Below are positions 34,575-43,761 of a DNA stretch of 64,000 nucleotides, piece after piece. Every line of letters starts with the position of its first letter. The stretch's first letter is position 1. The DNA is taken from assembly GCF_018398875.1 (NCBI RefSeq), contig NZ_JAGWDK010000010.1, positions 186,001 to 250,000 on the forward strand. Reading direction: 5' to 3'. This DNA comes from Bradyrhizobium sp. sGM-13. GTDB lineage: Bacteria; Pseudomonadota; Alphaproteobacteria; Rhizobiales; Xanthobacteraceae. The notes beneath the pieces were generated by a model, which ran no database searches, was not told where the DNA came from, and was given only the letters and a program-made list of their open reading frames with translations. The translations under genes were made by a program, and so were the position numbers.

Positions 34575-34805
34575 TCACCGTTTCTGCTGCTCTCCGACGC
34601 TGCCGGTTGCGATCTCGGCCTCGCACGAGGCGCGGCCGGGCTGCGGCGCATGGCATTTGTAGACATGGCCGGTGAGGCGATCGACCAGCCACGCGCTCTC
34701 CTCCGTCGGGCTTTCAAACCCGACATAGCGGCTGCCGAGCGCATTGAGGAGCGTCGACAGCAAGATTGCAGCGGCGATCATCGCCGCGCCGATCAGTGTT
34801 GGCAT
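34575..34805 (-). CDS. Small single-pass membrane protein
   Basis: A 76-aa product: one N-terminal helix (PTLIGAAMIAAAILLSTLLN), then a short soluble tail with GFESPTEESAWLVDRLTGHV and a pair of cysteines (YKCHAP, ASCEAE) that may form a disulfide in the periplasm. ATG 34805 has GGAAG upstream; the open frame extends 27 codons further without similarity. Function unknown. Confidence 0.55.
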   Translation of the reverse strand: MPTLIGAAMIAAAILLSTLLNALGSRYVGFESPTEESAWLVDRLTGHVYKCHAPQPGRASCEAEIATGSVGEQQKR

Positions 34806-35166
34806 TGAACTTCCGGAACCGGCTGGCTCCGATGCGCTGGTGCGATGACCCAGATACTCACGCTGACGTTTGACTGACTGTAACACCCGGCCCGCCCGTT
34901 TGGTTGCCCCGAACGAATTCTTCTTCAGATTTTTTTGCGAGTGGTTTTGCTAGACGCGCATCTGGCCGATTTGTTGTCCACAGATCGGCGCCGGCGGGAC
35001 GAGCCGCTTTTTCTTTTCCGAAGTCAGCGGCGGGAAGTGACGGAGCGGTCCGTTATCCGGCGAAGCGTCGTTGCACCTGCTTGGACCGTTCAGTCCCGAC
35101 AGCGCATCTAGCGCCGCGACCTCCGGCGCCCACCAGCCTCGACTTCGACATCAGACAGCCTTTACC

Positions 35167-35186
35167 AATGTGATTTGAATCACATT
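35167..35186. promoter_or_regulatory. CRP-like palindrome upstream of the OmpA-family gene
   Basis: AATGTGATTTGAATCACATT is a perfect 8-bp inverted repeat around TTGA and fits the CRP consensus TGTGA-N6-TCACA exactly. It lies 86-105 bp before the ATG of the OmpA-family gene. The remaining non-coding bases 34806-35271 hold no gene; the promoter boxes are not clear. The regulator is presumed to be a CRP/FNR-family member. Confidence 0.65.
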
Positions 35187-35271
35187 GCATGCTTTGAACC
35201 CGTCCTATCGTCGCAGCATCAAAACGTCATGCACGCCCGTTTGCACGGCGTTAACAGTGAGGATTACGACA

Positions 35272-35904
35272 ATGACCCGCTTTCTCTCGATCATGACTAT
35301 CGGCGCCGCGCTGTCGATGACGGCGGGGCTGGCCGTCGCTGGCGACACCGTCTCGGCCGACAAGATCCTGGACGCTCTGAAGCCGAAGCCGGGCGCGACC
35401 CGCGGCCTTTCGACCGGCCCGCAGCAGCCGGTTGATGCTGCCGCAAAGGCCAAGGAAATCGGCTTCGTCGATACCCTACGCAACCGCAAGACCCGGTCGC
35501 TGTCGCTCGGCGAGCGCCAGGAAATCGCGGAACTTGCCGCGAGCAAGCCGAAGATCGATCTCGAGATTCAGTTCGACTATAATTCGGCCGACATCAGCAA
35601 GAACTCGGTTTCCGCTGTGCAGGAACTCGGCAAGGCGCTCTCCGATTCGAGCCTGAAGGGTTCGACCTTCGTGGTCGCCGGCCATACCGACGCGATCGGC
35701 AGCGAGGCCTACAACCAGGATCTTTCCGAGCGCCGTGCCGATACGATCAAGAAGTACCTGACCGAGAACTACGGCATCGCCGGTTCCAATCTCGTGACGG
35801 TCGGGTACGGCGAGACCAAGCCGAAGGATGCGAATACGCCGATGGACCCCACCAACCGCCGCGTTCAGGTCGTCAACATGGATAGCAAGACCGCCTCCAA
35901 GTGA
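35272..35904 (+). CDS. OmpA-family envelope protein
   Basis: A 210-aa exported protein with signal peptide (SIMTIGAALSMTAGLAVAG), a linker and a C-terminal OmpA domain that binds peptidoglycan. The domain shows DLEIQFDYNSADISKNSVSA, VVAGHTDAIGSEAYNQDLSE with the di-aminopimelate-binding Asp, RRADTIKKYL, and NRRVQV with the binding Arg. It lacks a Pal lipobox and a membrane barrel, so it is a periplasmic peptidoglycan-associated protein. The ATG at 35272 follows GAGG. Likely controlled by the CRP-like site. Confidence 0.88.
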   Translation: MTRFLSIMTIGAALSMTAGLAVAGDTVSADKILDALKPKPGATRGLSTGPQQPVDAAAKAKEIGFVDTLRNRKTRSLSLGERQEIAELAASKPKIDLEIQFDYNSADISKNSVSAVQELGKALSDSSLKGSTFVVAGHTDAIGSEAYNQDLSERRADTIKKYLTENYGIAGSNLVTVGYGETKPKDANTPMDPTNRRVQVVNMDSKTASK

Positions 35905-35933
35905 GGTTTTGAAAGATGAGGTCTTGAAAGCCG

Positions 35934-35965
35934 ATCCGCCTGCCGCCAGCGGCAGGCGGATTTTC
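35934..35965 (+). terminator. Rho-independent terminator of the OmpA-family gene
   Basis: ATCCGCCTGCCGC (35934-35946), CA, GCGGCAGGCGGAT (35949-35961), then TTTTCC. A perfect 13-bp stem with T-run, 29 bp after the stop codon. Confidence 0.85.
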
Positions 35966-35993
35966 CATTGGCTGAACAGCGCGAATGGCCGCC

Positions 35994-37334
35994 TCAAATC
36001 CAGTTCTGGAAGATCATCAGGCGGCTGAATGTCGCCATCGAGGTACCTATGAACGCGGCCGATATCGGCAACATTGCAGCAAAGCCGGCAAAGCCGATTG
36101 CAACATAGGCCCATAGCACCCAACCGGGCATGCTGCCGCGTTTCAAGGCATACACCAGCGCAAGGCTCGCCGTGGTCGCCGCCGGCATATAGTAATAGAT
36201 GAAGCCGAGCGTCCGCGGCAGCAATGCCCATGCGAGGTATGGGCCGAAATAGAACGCCAGTATCAGGAAGGCGTCGACCCGCCGCGTCACCATCCAGTCG
36301 CGCAGGCAGATCGCGACCGCAATCAGCGCCGGCCACAGGATCAGCGGGTTGCCGAGGAAGACCACGGCGGCGATATGGTCTTCGTCGATCTTGTCGAAGA
36401 GATACCAGACCGGGCGCACCAGGAGCGGCCAGGACGGCCATGAACTCATGTAGGTGTGGCCTGCAATCGCACTCGTCGTGTTATCGCTGAAGATGCGCCG
36501 TTGCGCCTGCAGAATATCCGAAGCCGACAATCCATGGAGCGGAATGAAATTGGCAAGATAAACTACGGCCGGAATTAGTACGAAGCAGACGGCAAAATGC
36601 CAGGCCTTGAAACCGGGCCAGAGATCGGGCCGGTACCAATCCTCCGGCCGAGCATCCGCGAAGTGAGTGCGCCAGCTTTGCATCAAGCGGATCACGGCGA
36701 CGATGGCGATGCAGACTGCGAGCGCGAACAGCCCGCTCCATTTGCAGCCGGCCGACAGGCCAAAGCCGATCCCGGCAAGCGCGAACCACAGATGCGGCCG
36801 CTCTCTTCGAAAGCCATGCATGAATGCCGCGATGGCGAACAGGCCGAAAGCGAGTGCAAAAATATCTAGCATCGCGATCCGCGATTGCACGAACAGCATC
36901 TGATTGAAAAAGGCGAGCAGGCTCGCCGCAATCGCCGGACCCTGGGCGGCGAACAGCGCCAGGCCGCACAGATACACCGCAACAACGGCGAGCGATCCGA
37001 ACAGCACGGCCGGATAGCGCCAACCTAGCGGTCCGTCGCCTAGTGCATGGATCGACAGGGCGATGAACTGCTTGGCGAGCGGTGGATGCATCGGGTTGAG
37101 CATCGGCTCTCGCATCACCGGCTCAAGCATCTGCCGCGCCGCCGGGACGTAATGCACCTCGTCGAAATAGAATTTTTCCGGTGCGGTGACGCCGATCAGC
37201 ATCGCGAAGTGCGCGAGAACAAAAAGAAGTCCCGCGGTGATGCCCGTGCGCATCATCGAAATGGACAGAACAGAAAATGATCGGGTTGCTGGCTTCACGG
37301 ACGATCTGGGGCGGAATCTGGAGCGAACTGACAT
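35994..37334 (-). CDS. Glycosyltransferase family 39 (PMT/ArnT-like) membrane protein
   Basis: A 446-aa protein with about ten transmembrane helices. The first loop has the DE motif of the family in EKFYFDEVHYVPAARQML, followed by NPMHPPLAKQFIALSIHALG. PMT-type enzymes move a sugar from a polyprenyl phosphate carrier onto protein or lipid at the periplasmic side. Two starts are possible: ATG 37334 (used here) and ATG 37256 directly before the first helix; neither has a strong ribosome site. Acceptor and sugar are unknown. Convergent with the OmpA-family gene. Confidence 0.8.
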   Translation of the reverse strand: MSVRSRFRPRSSVKPATRSFSVLSISMMRTGITAGLLFVLAHFAMLIGVTAPEKFYFDEVHYVPAARQMLEPVMREPMLNPMHPPLAKQFIALSIHALGDGPLGWRYPAVLFGSLAVVAVYLCGLALFAAQGPAIAASLLAFFNQMLFVQSRIAMLDIFALAFGLFAIAAFMHGFRRERPHLWFALAGIGFGLSAGCKWSGLFALAVCIAIVAVIRLMQSWRTHFADARPEDWYRPDLWPGFKAWHFAVCFVLIPAVVYLANFIPLHGLSASDILQAQRRIFSDNTTSAIAGHTYMSSWPSWPLLVRPVWYLFDKIDEDHIAAVVFLGNPLILWPALIAVAICLRDWMVTRRVDAFLILAFYFGPYLAWALLPRTLGFIYYYMPAATTASLALVYALKRGSMPGWVLWAYVAIGFAGFAAMLPISAAFIGTSMATFSRLMIFQNWI

Positions 37335-37617
37335 TGCGACGAAATTCAGTGTGATGGCTTCGGATTTTTATGTCCATCGCATCGAATGCATTCACTAACC
37401 CGCGGGCGAGTAAGCCGCGCGAGTGATAATTCTGCCACATCGAAACGCGCGTGCGACCCGGGGCGATGTCGGGATAAATCGATCGGCTTTAAATGAACTT
37501 CTGTAGCTGCTTTTGTTCGCGGTCTTCAGTTGGCCTGGTTGTAGCTCCAGCGCATGCGCAAACGCGCGTCGGCGAAGCGGCCGTGGTCACGCGATTAGGT
37601 CTAACAGAGGTGTAGGT

Positions 37618-37706
37618 GTAGGGTGGGCAAAGGCGCGAGAGCGCCGTGCCCACCATCTGTATCGCGACCATAAATGGTGGGCACGCTATCGCTTTGCCCA
37701 CCCTAC
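37618..37706. repeat. Long inverted repeat, GTAGGGTGGGCAAAG type
   Basis: The left arm (37618-37654, GTAGGGTGGGCAAAGG...GTGCCCACCA) mirrors the right arm (37675-37706, TGGTGGGCACG...CTTTGCCCACCCTAC). Part of the arm recurs at 1173-1202. It lies in the 37335-37737 gap, which holds no convincing gene. Confidence 0.75.
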
Positions 37707-37737
37707 GAAATTCGCTTGACCATTCCCCGCTTCGATA

Positions 37738-38169
37738 TCAGGCGGCGGCCGTGGCGGATTGCGCACCGGTTGCGGCCGCGACATCCATCCACATCACTTC
37801 CCAATGATGGCCGTCGGGATCTTCAAAACTGCGGCCGTACATGAAGCCGTATTCCTGTTTCGGGCCCGGATCGGCGCCGCCGCCTGCGCCTTGTGCCTTG
37901 CTGACCATATCGTCCACCGCCTCACGGCTGTCAGCAGAAAGGCAGATCAGAACCTGGCTGCTGGCCTTGGCGTCGGCGATCTTCTTCGCAGTGAACTGGC
38001 GGTATTTGTCGTGCGTCAGCAGCATGACGTAGATGGTCTCGGAGAACACCATGCAGGACGCCGTGTCATCGCAGAATTGCGGATTCTTTTCGCCGCCGAT
38101 CGCCTGGTAGAAAGCGGTCGAGCGGGCGAGATCGCTGACCGGCAGATTGACGAAGATCATTTTAGCCAT
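37738..38169 (-). CDS. VOC/glyoxalase-fold protein (PhnB-like)
   Basis: A 143-aa single-domain protein of the vicinal oxygen chelate superfamily: MIFVNLPVSDLARSTAFYQA at the start and RSFEDPDGHHWEVMWMD at the end, where the glutamate and histidines would bind metal. Such proteins include epimerases, resistance proteins and many with no known role. ATG 38169 follows AAGGAG. It ends a loose minus-strand run after an enoyl-CoA hydratase gene. Confidence 0.78.
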   Translation of the reverse strand: MAKMIFVNLPVSDLARSTAFYQAIGGEKNPQFCDDTASCMVFSETIYVMLLTHDKYRQFTAKKIADAKASSQVLICLSADSREAVDDMVSKAQGAGGGADPGPKQEYGFMYGRSFEDPDGHHWEVMWMDVAAATGAQSATAAA

Positions 38170-38299
38170 GATGGGCTCCTTTTTCGCGGGGTTCGGACCT
38201 AGGACGAACGGACGGGGACAAGTCCGACATCCCGTTTCAAAATTTATTTTCCGGCGGCGAGTTGGCGCGCGTTCACTGGACCCCGACGGCAAATGGCCG

Positions 38300-39037
38300 C
38301 TACCTGCCCTTGAAATCAGGCTTGCGCTTTTCGGCAAACGCCTTGACGCCTTCCTTGAGGTCGTCGCTGTCGCGCACGACGTCCAGCAGCCGCCGCACCT
38401 CGGCGACCGTCTCCAGTGGTCCCTTCGGCATCGCATCGCGGGCGAGCTTCTTGAGAGCCCGAACCACCAGCGGCGCATTCGCGGCGATTTTTGCGGCCAT
38501 CTCCTGGGCGAGCGCGACATGCTGCCCCTTCGGCGCGACCCTGTTGACGAAGCTAATCTGATAGGCCCGCTCCGCCGACATTTCCTCACCGACCAGCAGG
38601 AATTCCATGGCGATCTTGTGCGGCATGCGCGCCATCACTGAGGAGACGCCGCCGGCGGTGGTGCCGATCTTGCCCTCGGGGTAGATGAAGCGCGTCGTCT
38701 CCGACGCCACGCACATGTCGGCCATCTGCACCAGCACGAAGGCGCCGCCGACGACCCAGCCCGAGGTCGCGGCAATCACCGGCTTGTCCAGCTCAACGCC
38801 CAAGCCGGGCACAGCATGCCACATGTTGACAGGGAGATCGTTCACGTCGGCGCCGACCGAGAAATACGCCTCCTCGGACGAGGCGAGCACCGCCACGCGA
38901 TCGTCGCTGTCGTGAAAACGCTGCCAGGCCTGCCGCAGTTCGTCGCACAAGGCGTTGTTGAGCGCGTTGTGCGAGGATCTACGATCCATCATGATGGTGG
39001 CGACGTGGTCCGTGCTCTCGTAGCGAACAAGCGTCAT
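38300..39037 (-). CDS. Enoyl-CoA hydratase/isomerase family protein
   Basis: A 245-aa crotonase-fold protein. The oxyanion-hole loops are AYFSVGADVNDL and SGWVVGGAFVLVQMADMCVA; the PEGKIGTTAGGVSSVMARM region normally carries the first catalytic glutamate, which is not clearly conserved here, so hydratase activity is not certain. Substrate is unknown. It lies 44 bp after a cupin gene on the same strand, suggesting joint transcription. Confidence 0.8.
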   Translation of the reverse strand: MTLVRYESTDHVATIMMDRRSSHNALNNALCDELRQAWQRFHDSDDRVAVLASSEEAYFSVGADVNDLPVNMWHAVPGLGVELDKPVIAATSGWVVGGAFVLVQMADMCVASETTRFIYPEGKIGTTAGGVSSVMARMPHKIAMEFLLVGEEMSAERAYQISFVNRVAPKGQHVALAQEMAAKIAANAPLVVRALKKLARDAMPKGPLETVAEVRRLLDVVRDSDDLKEGVKAFAEKRKPDFKGR

Positions 39038-39081
39038 GGGATTCTCTCAAGCAGCGGCGAGGCCGGGCAAAATCGCAATCG

Positions 39082-39594
39082 TCACTTTTTCTCGGCGGGA
39101 TCGCGGTGCACGGGATCGACCCACAGCACGGTCTCCGGCTTTTCCACGGGCTCGATGTCGAGATTGATTGCCACCGCCTCGCCGTCAGAGCGCACCAGCA
39201 CGCATTCCAGAACCTCGTCGCGGCTGGCATTGATCTCCTGGTGCGGCACGTAGGGCGGCACGAAGATGAAATCTCCGGGGCCGGCCTCGGCGGTGAACTG
39301 CAGATGTTCGCCCCAGCGCATCCGCGCCTTGCCCTTCACGACATAGATGATGCTTTCGAGATGGCCGTGGTGATGCGCGCCTGTCTTGGCGTCGGGCCGG
39401 ATCGTCACCGTGCCCGCCCACAATTTCTGCGCGCCGACGCGGGCGAAATTGATCGCGGCCTTGCGATCCATGCCCGCGGTCGAGGGCACGTTGGGATCGA
39501 GCTGATTACCGGGAATCACGCGAACGCCGTCATGCTTCCAGCGCTCGTCGTGATCGTGGGAGTGTGAATGGGTGTGGTCATGCGTGCCGGTCAT
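39082..39594 (-). CDS. Cupin-domain protein with His-rich N-terminus
   Basis: A 170-aa protein. The N-terminus is histidine-rich (HDHTHSHSHDHDE), able to bind metal. The cupin core follows: GAHHHGHLESIIYVVKGKAR (motif 1, with two His and a Glu) and PGDFIFVPPYVPHQEIN (motif 2, third His), so a metal centre is likely. Function may be a dioxygenase, isomerase or ligand sensor; none is indicated. ATG 39594 is preferred to a frame start 19 codons upstream because GAGAAGG precedes it. Confidence 0.75.
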   Translation of the reverse strand: MTGTHDHTHSHSHDHDERWKHDGVRVIPGNQLDPNVPSTAGMDRKAAINFARVGAQKLWAGTVTIRPDAKTGAHHHGHLESIIYVVKGKARMRWGEHLQFTAEAGPGDFIFVPPYVPHQEINASRDEVLECVLVRSDGEAVAINLDIEPVEKPETVLWVDPVHRDPAEKK

Positions 39595-39723
39595 TGGGCG
39601 CCTTCTCGAAATATCGTTTGTCCCGAACGGTATCGAAATCCGGGGCCGCAAACCAGAAGATTAAGGGAGCCGGCGGCGCATAGGCGTCCCGGTTTTCGTC
39701 ATGGCCGGGCGCACCCCGCCTAT

Positions 39724-40704
39724 TCAACGCCGTCTGGACATCACATCCGGATTGACGACATTCGTCGGTGTTCCGGCGGCATAGGCAACGATCTGATCGA
39801 AGATATCCGTGAACTGGATTTCGTATTCGTCGCGCGAGACGTAGCCGAGATGCGGCGTGCAGACCACGTTGTCCATGTTCAGGAGCGGATCGTTGACGTC
39901 GCGAAGCGGCTCTTTTTCGTAGACGTCCACCGCCGCCATGCCAGGTCTTCCGGCGCGCAGTGCGTTGACCAGCGCGTTCGGCTCGATCAGCGGCGCACGG
40001 CTGGTGTTGACCAGTAGCGCCGACGGTTTCATGCGCGCCAGATCTTCTGCTTTCACGATGCCGCGCGTGGCATCGACGAGCCGCATGTGCAGCGAAAGCA
40101 CGTCGCATCGTTCGAAGAAATCAGCCTTGCTTGCCGCAGTCTCGTATCCGTCGGCGCGGGCCTTCGCCATCGCCGGTTCGCGCGCCCATACCAGCACGTT
40201 CATGCCGAACGCCTTGCCGTAGCCGGCAACAACAGCACCGATCCGCCCATAGCCATAAATGCCGAGCGTCTTGCCGCGCAGCGTGTGGCCGACGCCGATC
40301 TGCCATTTGCCGGCCTTGAGCGCCGCCATCTGCTGCGGAATGGCGCGCATTGCCGCCAGGATCAGGCCCCAGGTGAATTCGGCGGTCGCATAGGACGGCC
40401 TATCGGCATGCTGGCTCGACGACACGACGATGCCGAGCCGGGTGCAGGTGTCGATGTCGATATGCGGGTAGACGCTGCGCTGGCTGATCAGCTTCAGTTT
40501 CGGCAAGCGTTCCAGCAGCGGTGTGCGAATCTGCGTCCGCTCCCGGATCAGGACCAGCGCTTCGGTATCGCGCAGGCGCTCCACCAGTGCATCGACATCC
40601 TGGACGTGATCGTTCCAGATTGTGACGTCGTGTCCGGCCAGCTTGCCGAAACAATCGAGGGTGCGCAGCGTGTCGAAATAGTCGTCGAGGATCGAGACCT
40701 TCAC
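39724..40704 (-). CDS. D-2-hydroxyacid dehydrogenase family protein
   Basis: A 326-aa NAD(P)-dependent dehydrogenase of the SerA/formate dehydrogenase family. The Rossmann motif is GIYGYGRIGAVVAGYG; catalytic Arg (LLVNTSRAPLIE), Glu (VDVYEKEPL) and His (CTPHLGYVS) are all present. Length is right for the short class without ACT domain. Probable substrates are 2-keto acids or 2-hydroxy acids. It is 26 bp after the FKBP gene on the same strand. Confidence 0.85.
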   Translation of the reverse strand: MKVSILDDYFDTLRTLDCFGKLAGHDVTIWNDHVQDVDALVERLRDTEALVLIRERTQIRTPLLERLPKLKLISQRSVYPHIDIDTCTRLGIVVSSSQHADRPSYATAEFTWGLILAAMRAIPQQMAALKAGKWQIGVGHTLRGKTLGIYGYGRIGAVVAGYGKAFGMNVLVWAREPAMAKARADGYETAASKADFFERCDVLSLHMRLVDATRGIVKAEDLARMKPSALLVNTSRAPLIEPNALVNALRAGRPGMAAVDVYEKEPLRDVNDPLLNMDNVVCTPHLGYVSRDEYEIQFTDIFDQIVAYAAGTPTNVVNPDVMSRRR

Positions 40705-40730
40705 GATGCGCTCCCTCGTTCAGTGTGCGG

Positions 40731-41189
40731 TTACTTCACCGCCAGCAATTCGACGTCGAACATCAGCGTCGCATTCGGCGGAATGACGCCGCCGGCGCCC
40801 CGCGCGCCATAGCCGAGTGCGGGCGGAATGATGAGCGTGCGCTTGCCGCCGACGTTCATCGATGCGACGCCTTCGTCCCAGCCGGCGATCACCTGGCGCT
40901 GACCGATCTTGAACTCGAACGGCTCGTTTCGGTCGACGGAGGAATCGAACTTCTTGCCCTTCTGGCCGTTCTCGTAGAGCCAGCCGGTGTAATGCATGAC
41001 GCAGGTCTGGCCGGTTTTGGGCGAGGCGCCGGTGCCGACCTTGCTGTCGATGATCTGCAAGCCTGAAGCTGTGGTCATGGGTTTTCCTGCGGTCTGGGCC
41101 GCTGCCATCCTGATGGCAGCGGGCGTTGAAACCGCGGCTGCCATGGCGGCAAATGCGGTTCGGATGATCGTGCGTCGCGAGAAGCGCAT
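40731..41189 (-). CDS. Tat-exported FKBP-type peptidyl-prolyl isomerase
   Basis: A 152-aa protein: N-terminal twin-arginine signal (FSRRTIIRTAF with hydrophobic stretch) and a full FKBP domain (VMHYTGWLYENGQKGKKFDS, QVIAGWDEGVASMNVGGKRT, YGARGAGGVIPPNATLMFDV). Active-site residues of FKBP12 type are recognisable. It would assist protein folding in the periplasm; export through Tat rather than Sec is unusual for a small FKBP. ATG 41189 has AGAGG upstream. Confidence 0.88.
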   Translation of the reverse strand: MRFSRRTIIRTAFAAMAAAVSTPAAIRMAAAQTAGKPMTTASGLQIIDSKVGTGASPKTGQTCVMHYTGWLYENGQKGKKFDSSVDRNEPFEFKIGQRQVIAGWDEGVASMNVGGKRTLIIPPALGYGARGAGGVIPPNATLMFDVELLAVK

Positions 41190-41229
41190 CTGTTGAACCT
41201 CTTTCTGGAGAGACGGAGCTTCTAGACGC

Positions 41230-42816
41230 TCAGTAGCCCAGCGCGCAACCATCCTTGCGGGGATCGGAACCGCCGGTCAGCGTGCCCTTGTCCCAGTCGA
41301 TCCAGATCGCCTGGCCGCCGCCGAGCGGACCGACCACGCTGGTAGTCTTGTGGCCGATCTTCTTCAGGCCCTCGACAATCTCGGCCGGCACACTGTCCTC
41401 GAGCTGGTAGACGCCCTCATAATGCAGGCCGCGCGGCATATCGATGGCTTCCTGCACATCGCAGCCATAGTCCAGCATATTGGTCAGCACATGGGTCTGT
41501 CCCACCGGCTGATACTGGCCGCCCATCACGCCGAACGGCATCACCGCGCGGCCGTTTTTGGTCGCGAGCGACGGGATGATGGTGTGCAGCGGCCGCTTAC
41601 CCGGCGCGATGCAGTTGGGATGGCCGGGCTGAATCCGGAAGCCGCCGGCGCGGTTCTGCAGGAGGATGCCGGTCTTGTTGGAAACGATCGCCGAACCGAA
41701 GGAATGCGCGATCGAGTTGATGAACGAGCAGACGTTGCGGTCCTTGTCGACCACCGTGATGTAGACGGTGGATGGATTCATCGGTGGCGCGACGTTCGGC
41801 AGGTCGAGCAGCCGGTCCATCCTGATATTCTTGATGTGCTCCTCGGCGAACTCCTTGGCGAGGATTCCGGCGACATCGACATGAACATGCTGCGGATCAG
41901 CGATGTGCTGCTCGCGCATCATGTAGGCGATGCGCGCGGCCTCCGCTTCGAGATGAAAGCGCTCGACACTGAGCGCGGGAAACTTCGTCAGGTCGAAGCG
42001 GGAAAGGATATTCAGCATCACCAGCATGGTGATGCCCGGGCCGCTTGGCGGGCACTGCCAGACATCGTGGCCCTTGTACATCGTGCCGATCGGCGACGTC
42101 GCCTCGGTCGAATGTGCGGCGAAATCTTCCAGCGTGTGCAGGCCGCCGATGCCGCGCAAGGTCTCGACCATGTCCGCGGCGATCTCGCCGGTATAAAAGG
42201 CGTCGCGGCCATTCTTGGCGATCGCACGCAGGGTCTTGCCCAATTCGGGCTGGTGGATCACATCGCCGGCAACCGCGGGCTTGCCGTGCGGCAGCAGATA
42301 GCGCTCGGTGTTGGTGCCGTTCTTCAGCTTCTCGAACTGGTTCTTCCAGTCGAAAGCAATACGGGGCGCGACGACGTAGCCTTCCTCGGCAGCCTTGATA
42401 GCGGGCTGCAGAAGCGTATCGAGTCCCATCTTGCCGTGGTCGCGCAGGATCGTCTCCCAGGCGTCGATCGCGCCGGGAATGCTCACCGCATGCGCCGAGG
42501 TCAGCGGTACCGAATGGATCTTGCGTTCGAGGTACCATTCGGCCTTGGCCGCCATCGGCGCGCGGCCGGAGCCATTATAGGCGACAATCTTGCCCTCGCC
42601 CTTGGGTTGGATCAGCGCGAAGCAATCGCCCCCGATGCCGGTCGATTGCGGCTCGATGACGCCGAGCAACGCGCAAGCCGCGACCGCGGCGTCCGCCGCC
42701 GTGCCACCCGCCCGCATCACGTTGATTGCGGCCAATGCGGCCTCCGGATGCGACGTTGCCACCATCGCGTTCTGGGCATGGACCGTGGAGCGGCCGGCGA
42801 AATGGAAATTCCTCAT
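41230..42816 (-). CDS. Gamma-glutamyltransferase family protein, cytoplasmic type
   Basis: A 528-aa Ntn-hydrolase proenzyme. The autoprocessing threonine lies in NPSTVYITVVDKDRN, where family members read TTHxSVVD, so the second and fourth positions differ but the nucleophile is kept. Substrate loops STGIGGDCFALIQP and VMGGQYQPVGQ are present. There is no signal peptide, so it works in the cytoplasm, unlike E. coli Ggt. Activity may be on glutathione conjugates or another gamma-glutamyl or acyl substrate. Start ATG 42816. Confidence 0.85.
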   Translation of the reverse strand: MRNFHFAGRSTVHAQNAMVATSHPEAALAAINVMRAGGTAADAAVAACALLGVIEPQSTGIGGDCFALIQPKGEGKIVAYNGSGRAPMAAKAEWYLERKIHSVPLTSAHAVSIPGAIDAWETILRDHGKMGLDTLLQPAIKAAEEGYVVAPRIAFDWKNQFEKLKNGTNTERYLLPHGKPAVAGDVIHQPELGKTLRAIAKNGRDAFYTGEIAADMVETLRGIGGLHTLEDFAAHSTEATSPIGTMYKGHDVWQCPPSGPGITMLVMLNILSRFDLTKFPALSVERFHLEAEAARIAYMMREQHIADPQHVHVDVAGILAKEFAEEHIKNIRMDRLLDLPNVAPPMNPSTVYITVVDKDRNVCSFINSIAHSFGSAIVSNKTGILLQNRAGGFRIQPGHPNCIAPGKRPLHTIIPSLATKNGRAVMPFGVMGGQYQPVGQTHVLTNMLDYGCDVQEAIDMPRGLHYEGVYQLEDSVPAEIVEGLKKIGHKTTSVVGPLGGGQAIWIDWDKGTLTGGSDPRKDGCALGY

Positions 42817-43008
42817 CGCGAGTGCTTTCTTTTCAGCGTTTCTTGAGCATCCCGCGGAAGCATCGGGCGGGTTTACAGACGGTTCTTTGGCATATTCATC
42901 CCCGGCAGGGCAATGGCTGGCATGCCAATGGCACGTCAGGGGCAATGCGCGGAATATGCAGGGCTTTACGGGGTTTCCCCTGCGCGGCCCGCCTGATAAA
43001 CGATCGCC

Positions 43009-43761
43009 ATGCCGCTCAAGGTCGCCGCCTTATATCAATTCGCCGCGCTGCCGGACTTCCGGGAATTGCGCGAACCGCTGCGCTCGTCTGCTGCAGGCCT
43101 CGGGCTGAAGGGCAGCGTGCTGCTGGCGCATGAGGGCATGAACGGCACGGTTGCGGGCAGCGATGCGAGCATCGACGCGTTCGTCAGCGAATTGCAGCAC
43201 GGCGCGCTTTTCGGTGGCCGGCTCAGTAATCTCGAGCTCAAGTTTTCGACCGCTTCCGAGATGCCGTTTCGGCGTCTGAAGATCCGGCTGAAGAAGGAAA
43301 TCGTTACGCTCGGAGATACGGCGGTCGATCCGACCCGACAGGTCGGCACCTATGTCGAGCCCGCAGACTGGAACGAACTGATCGCAGCGCCGGACACGCT
43401 GGTGATCGACACCCGCAATGCCTTCGAAGTGGCGATGGGGACGTTCGAAGGCGCGGTCGACCCCGGCATCAAGAGCTTTGGGCAGTTCAAGGAATTCGCC
43501 GCACAGAAACTCGATCCGGCGAAGCACAAGAAGATTGCGATGTTCTGCACTGGCGGTATCCGATGCGAGAAGGCCAGCGCCTATCTGCTGGCGCACGGAT
43601 TTGACGAGGTCTATCATCTCAAGGGCGGCATCCTCCGCTATCTCGAAGGCGTACCGGAGAATGAGAGCCGCTGGCGCGGCGAATGCTTCGTGTTCGACGA
43701 ACGCGTGGCGCTGGGCCATGGCCTGCGGCAGCGACGAGGGAACGATGGCGCGCACGAATGA
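43009..43761 (+). CDS. trhO: tRNA uridine(34) hydroxylase TrhO (rhodanese family)
   Basis: A 250-aa protein with the N-terminal UPF0176 domain (VLLAHEGMNGTVAGSDASI) and a C-terminal rhodanese domain whose active loop is CTGGIRC (Cys180 and Cys186). YceA/TrhO uses oxygen-dependent chemistry to make 5-hydroxyuridine at tRNA position 34. The cysteine-rich C-terminal extension of some members is absent. It overlaps slyX by 17 bp. Confidence 0.88.
   Translation: MPLKVAALYQFAALPDFRELREPLRSSAAGLGLKGSVLLAHEGMNGTVAGSDASIDAFVSELQHGALFGGRLSNLELKFSTASEMPFRRLKIRLKKEIVTLGDTAVDPTRQVGTYVEPADWNELIAAPDTLVIDTRNAFEVAMGTFEGAVDPGIKSFGQFKEFAAQKLDPAKHKKIAMFCTGGIRCEKASAYLLAHGFDEVYHLKGGILRYLEGVPENESRWRGECFVFDERVALGHGLRQRRGNDGAHE

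Noticed and set aside
41350..42846. Long open frame (498 codons) opposite the gamma-glutamyltransferase gene
   Set aside because: Antisense shadow with Arg/His/Ala-rich composition and no recognisable domain.
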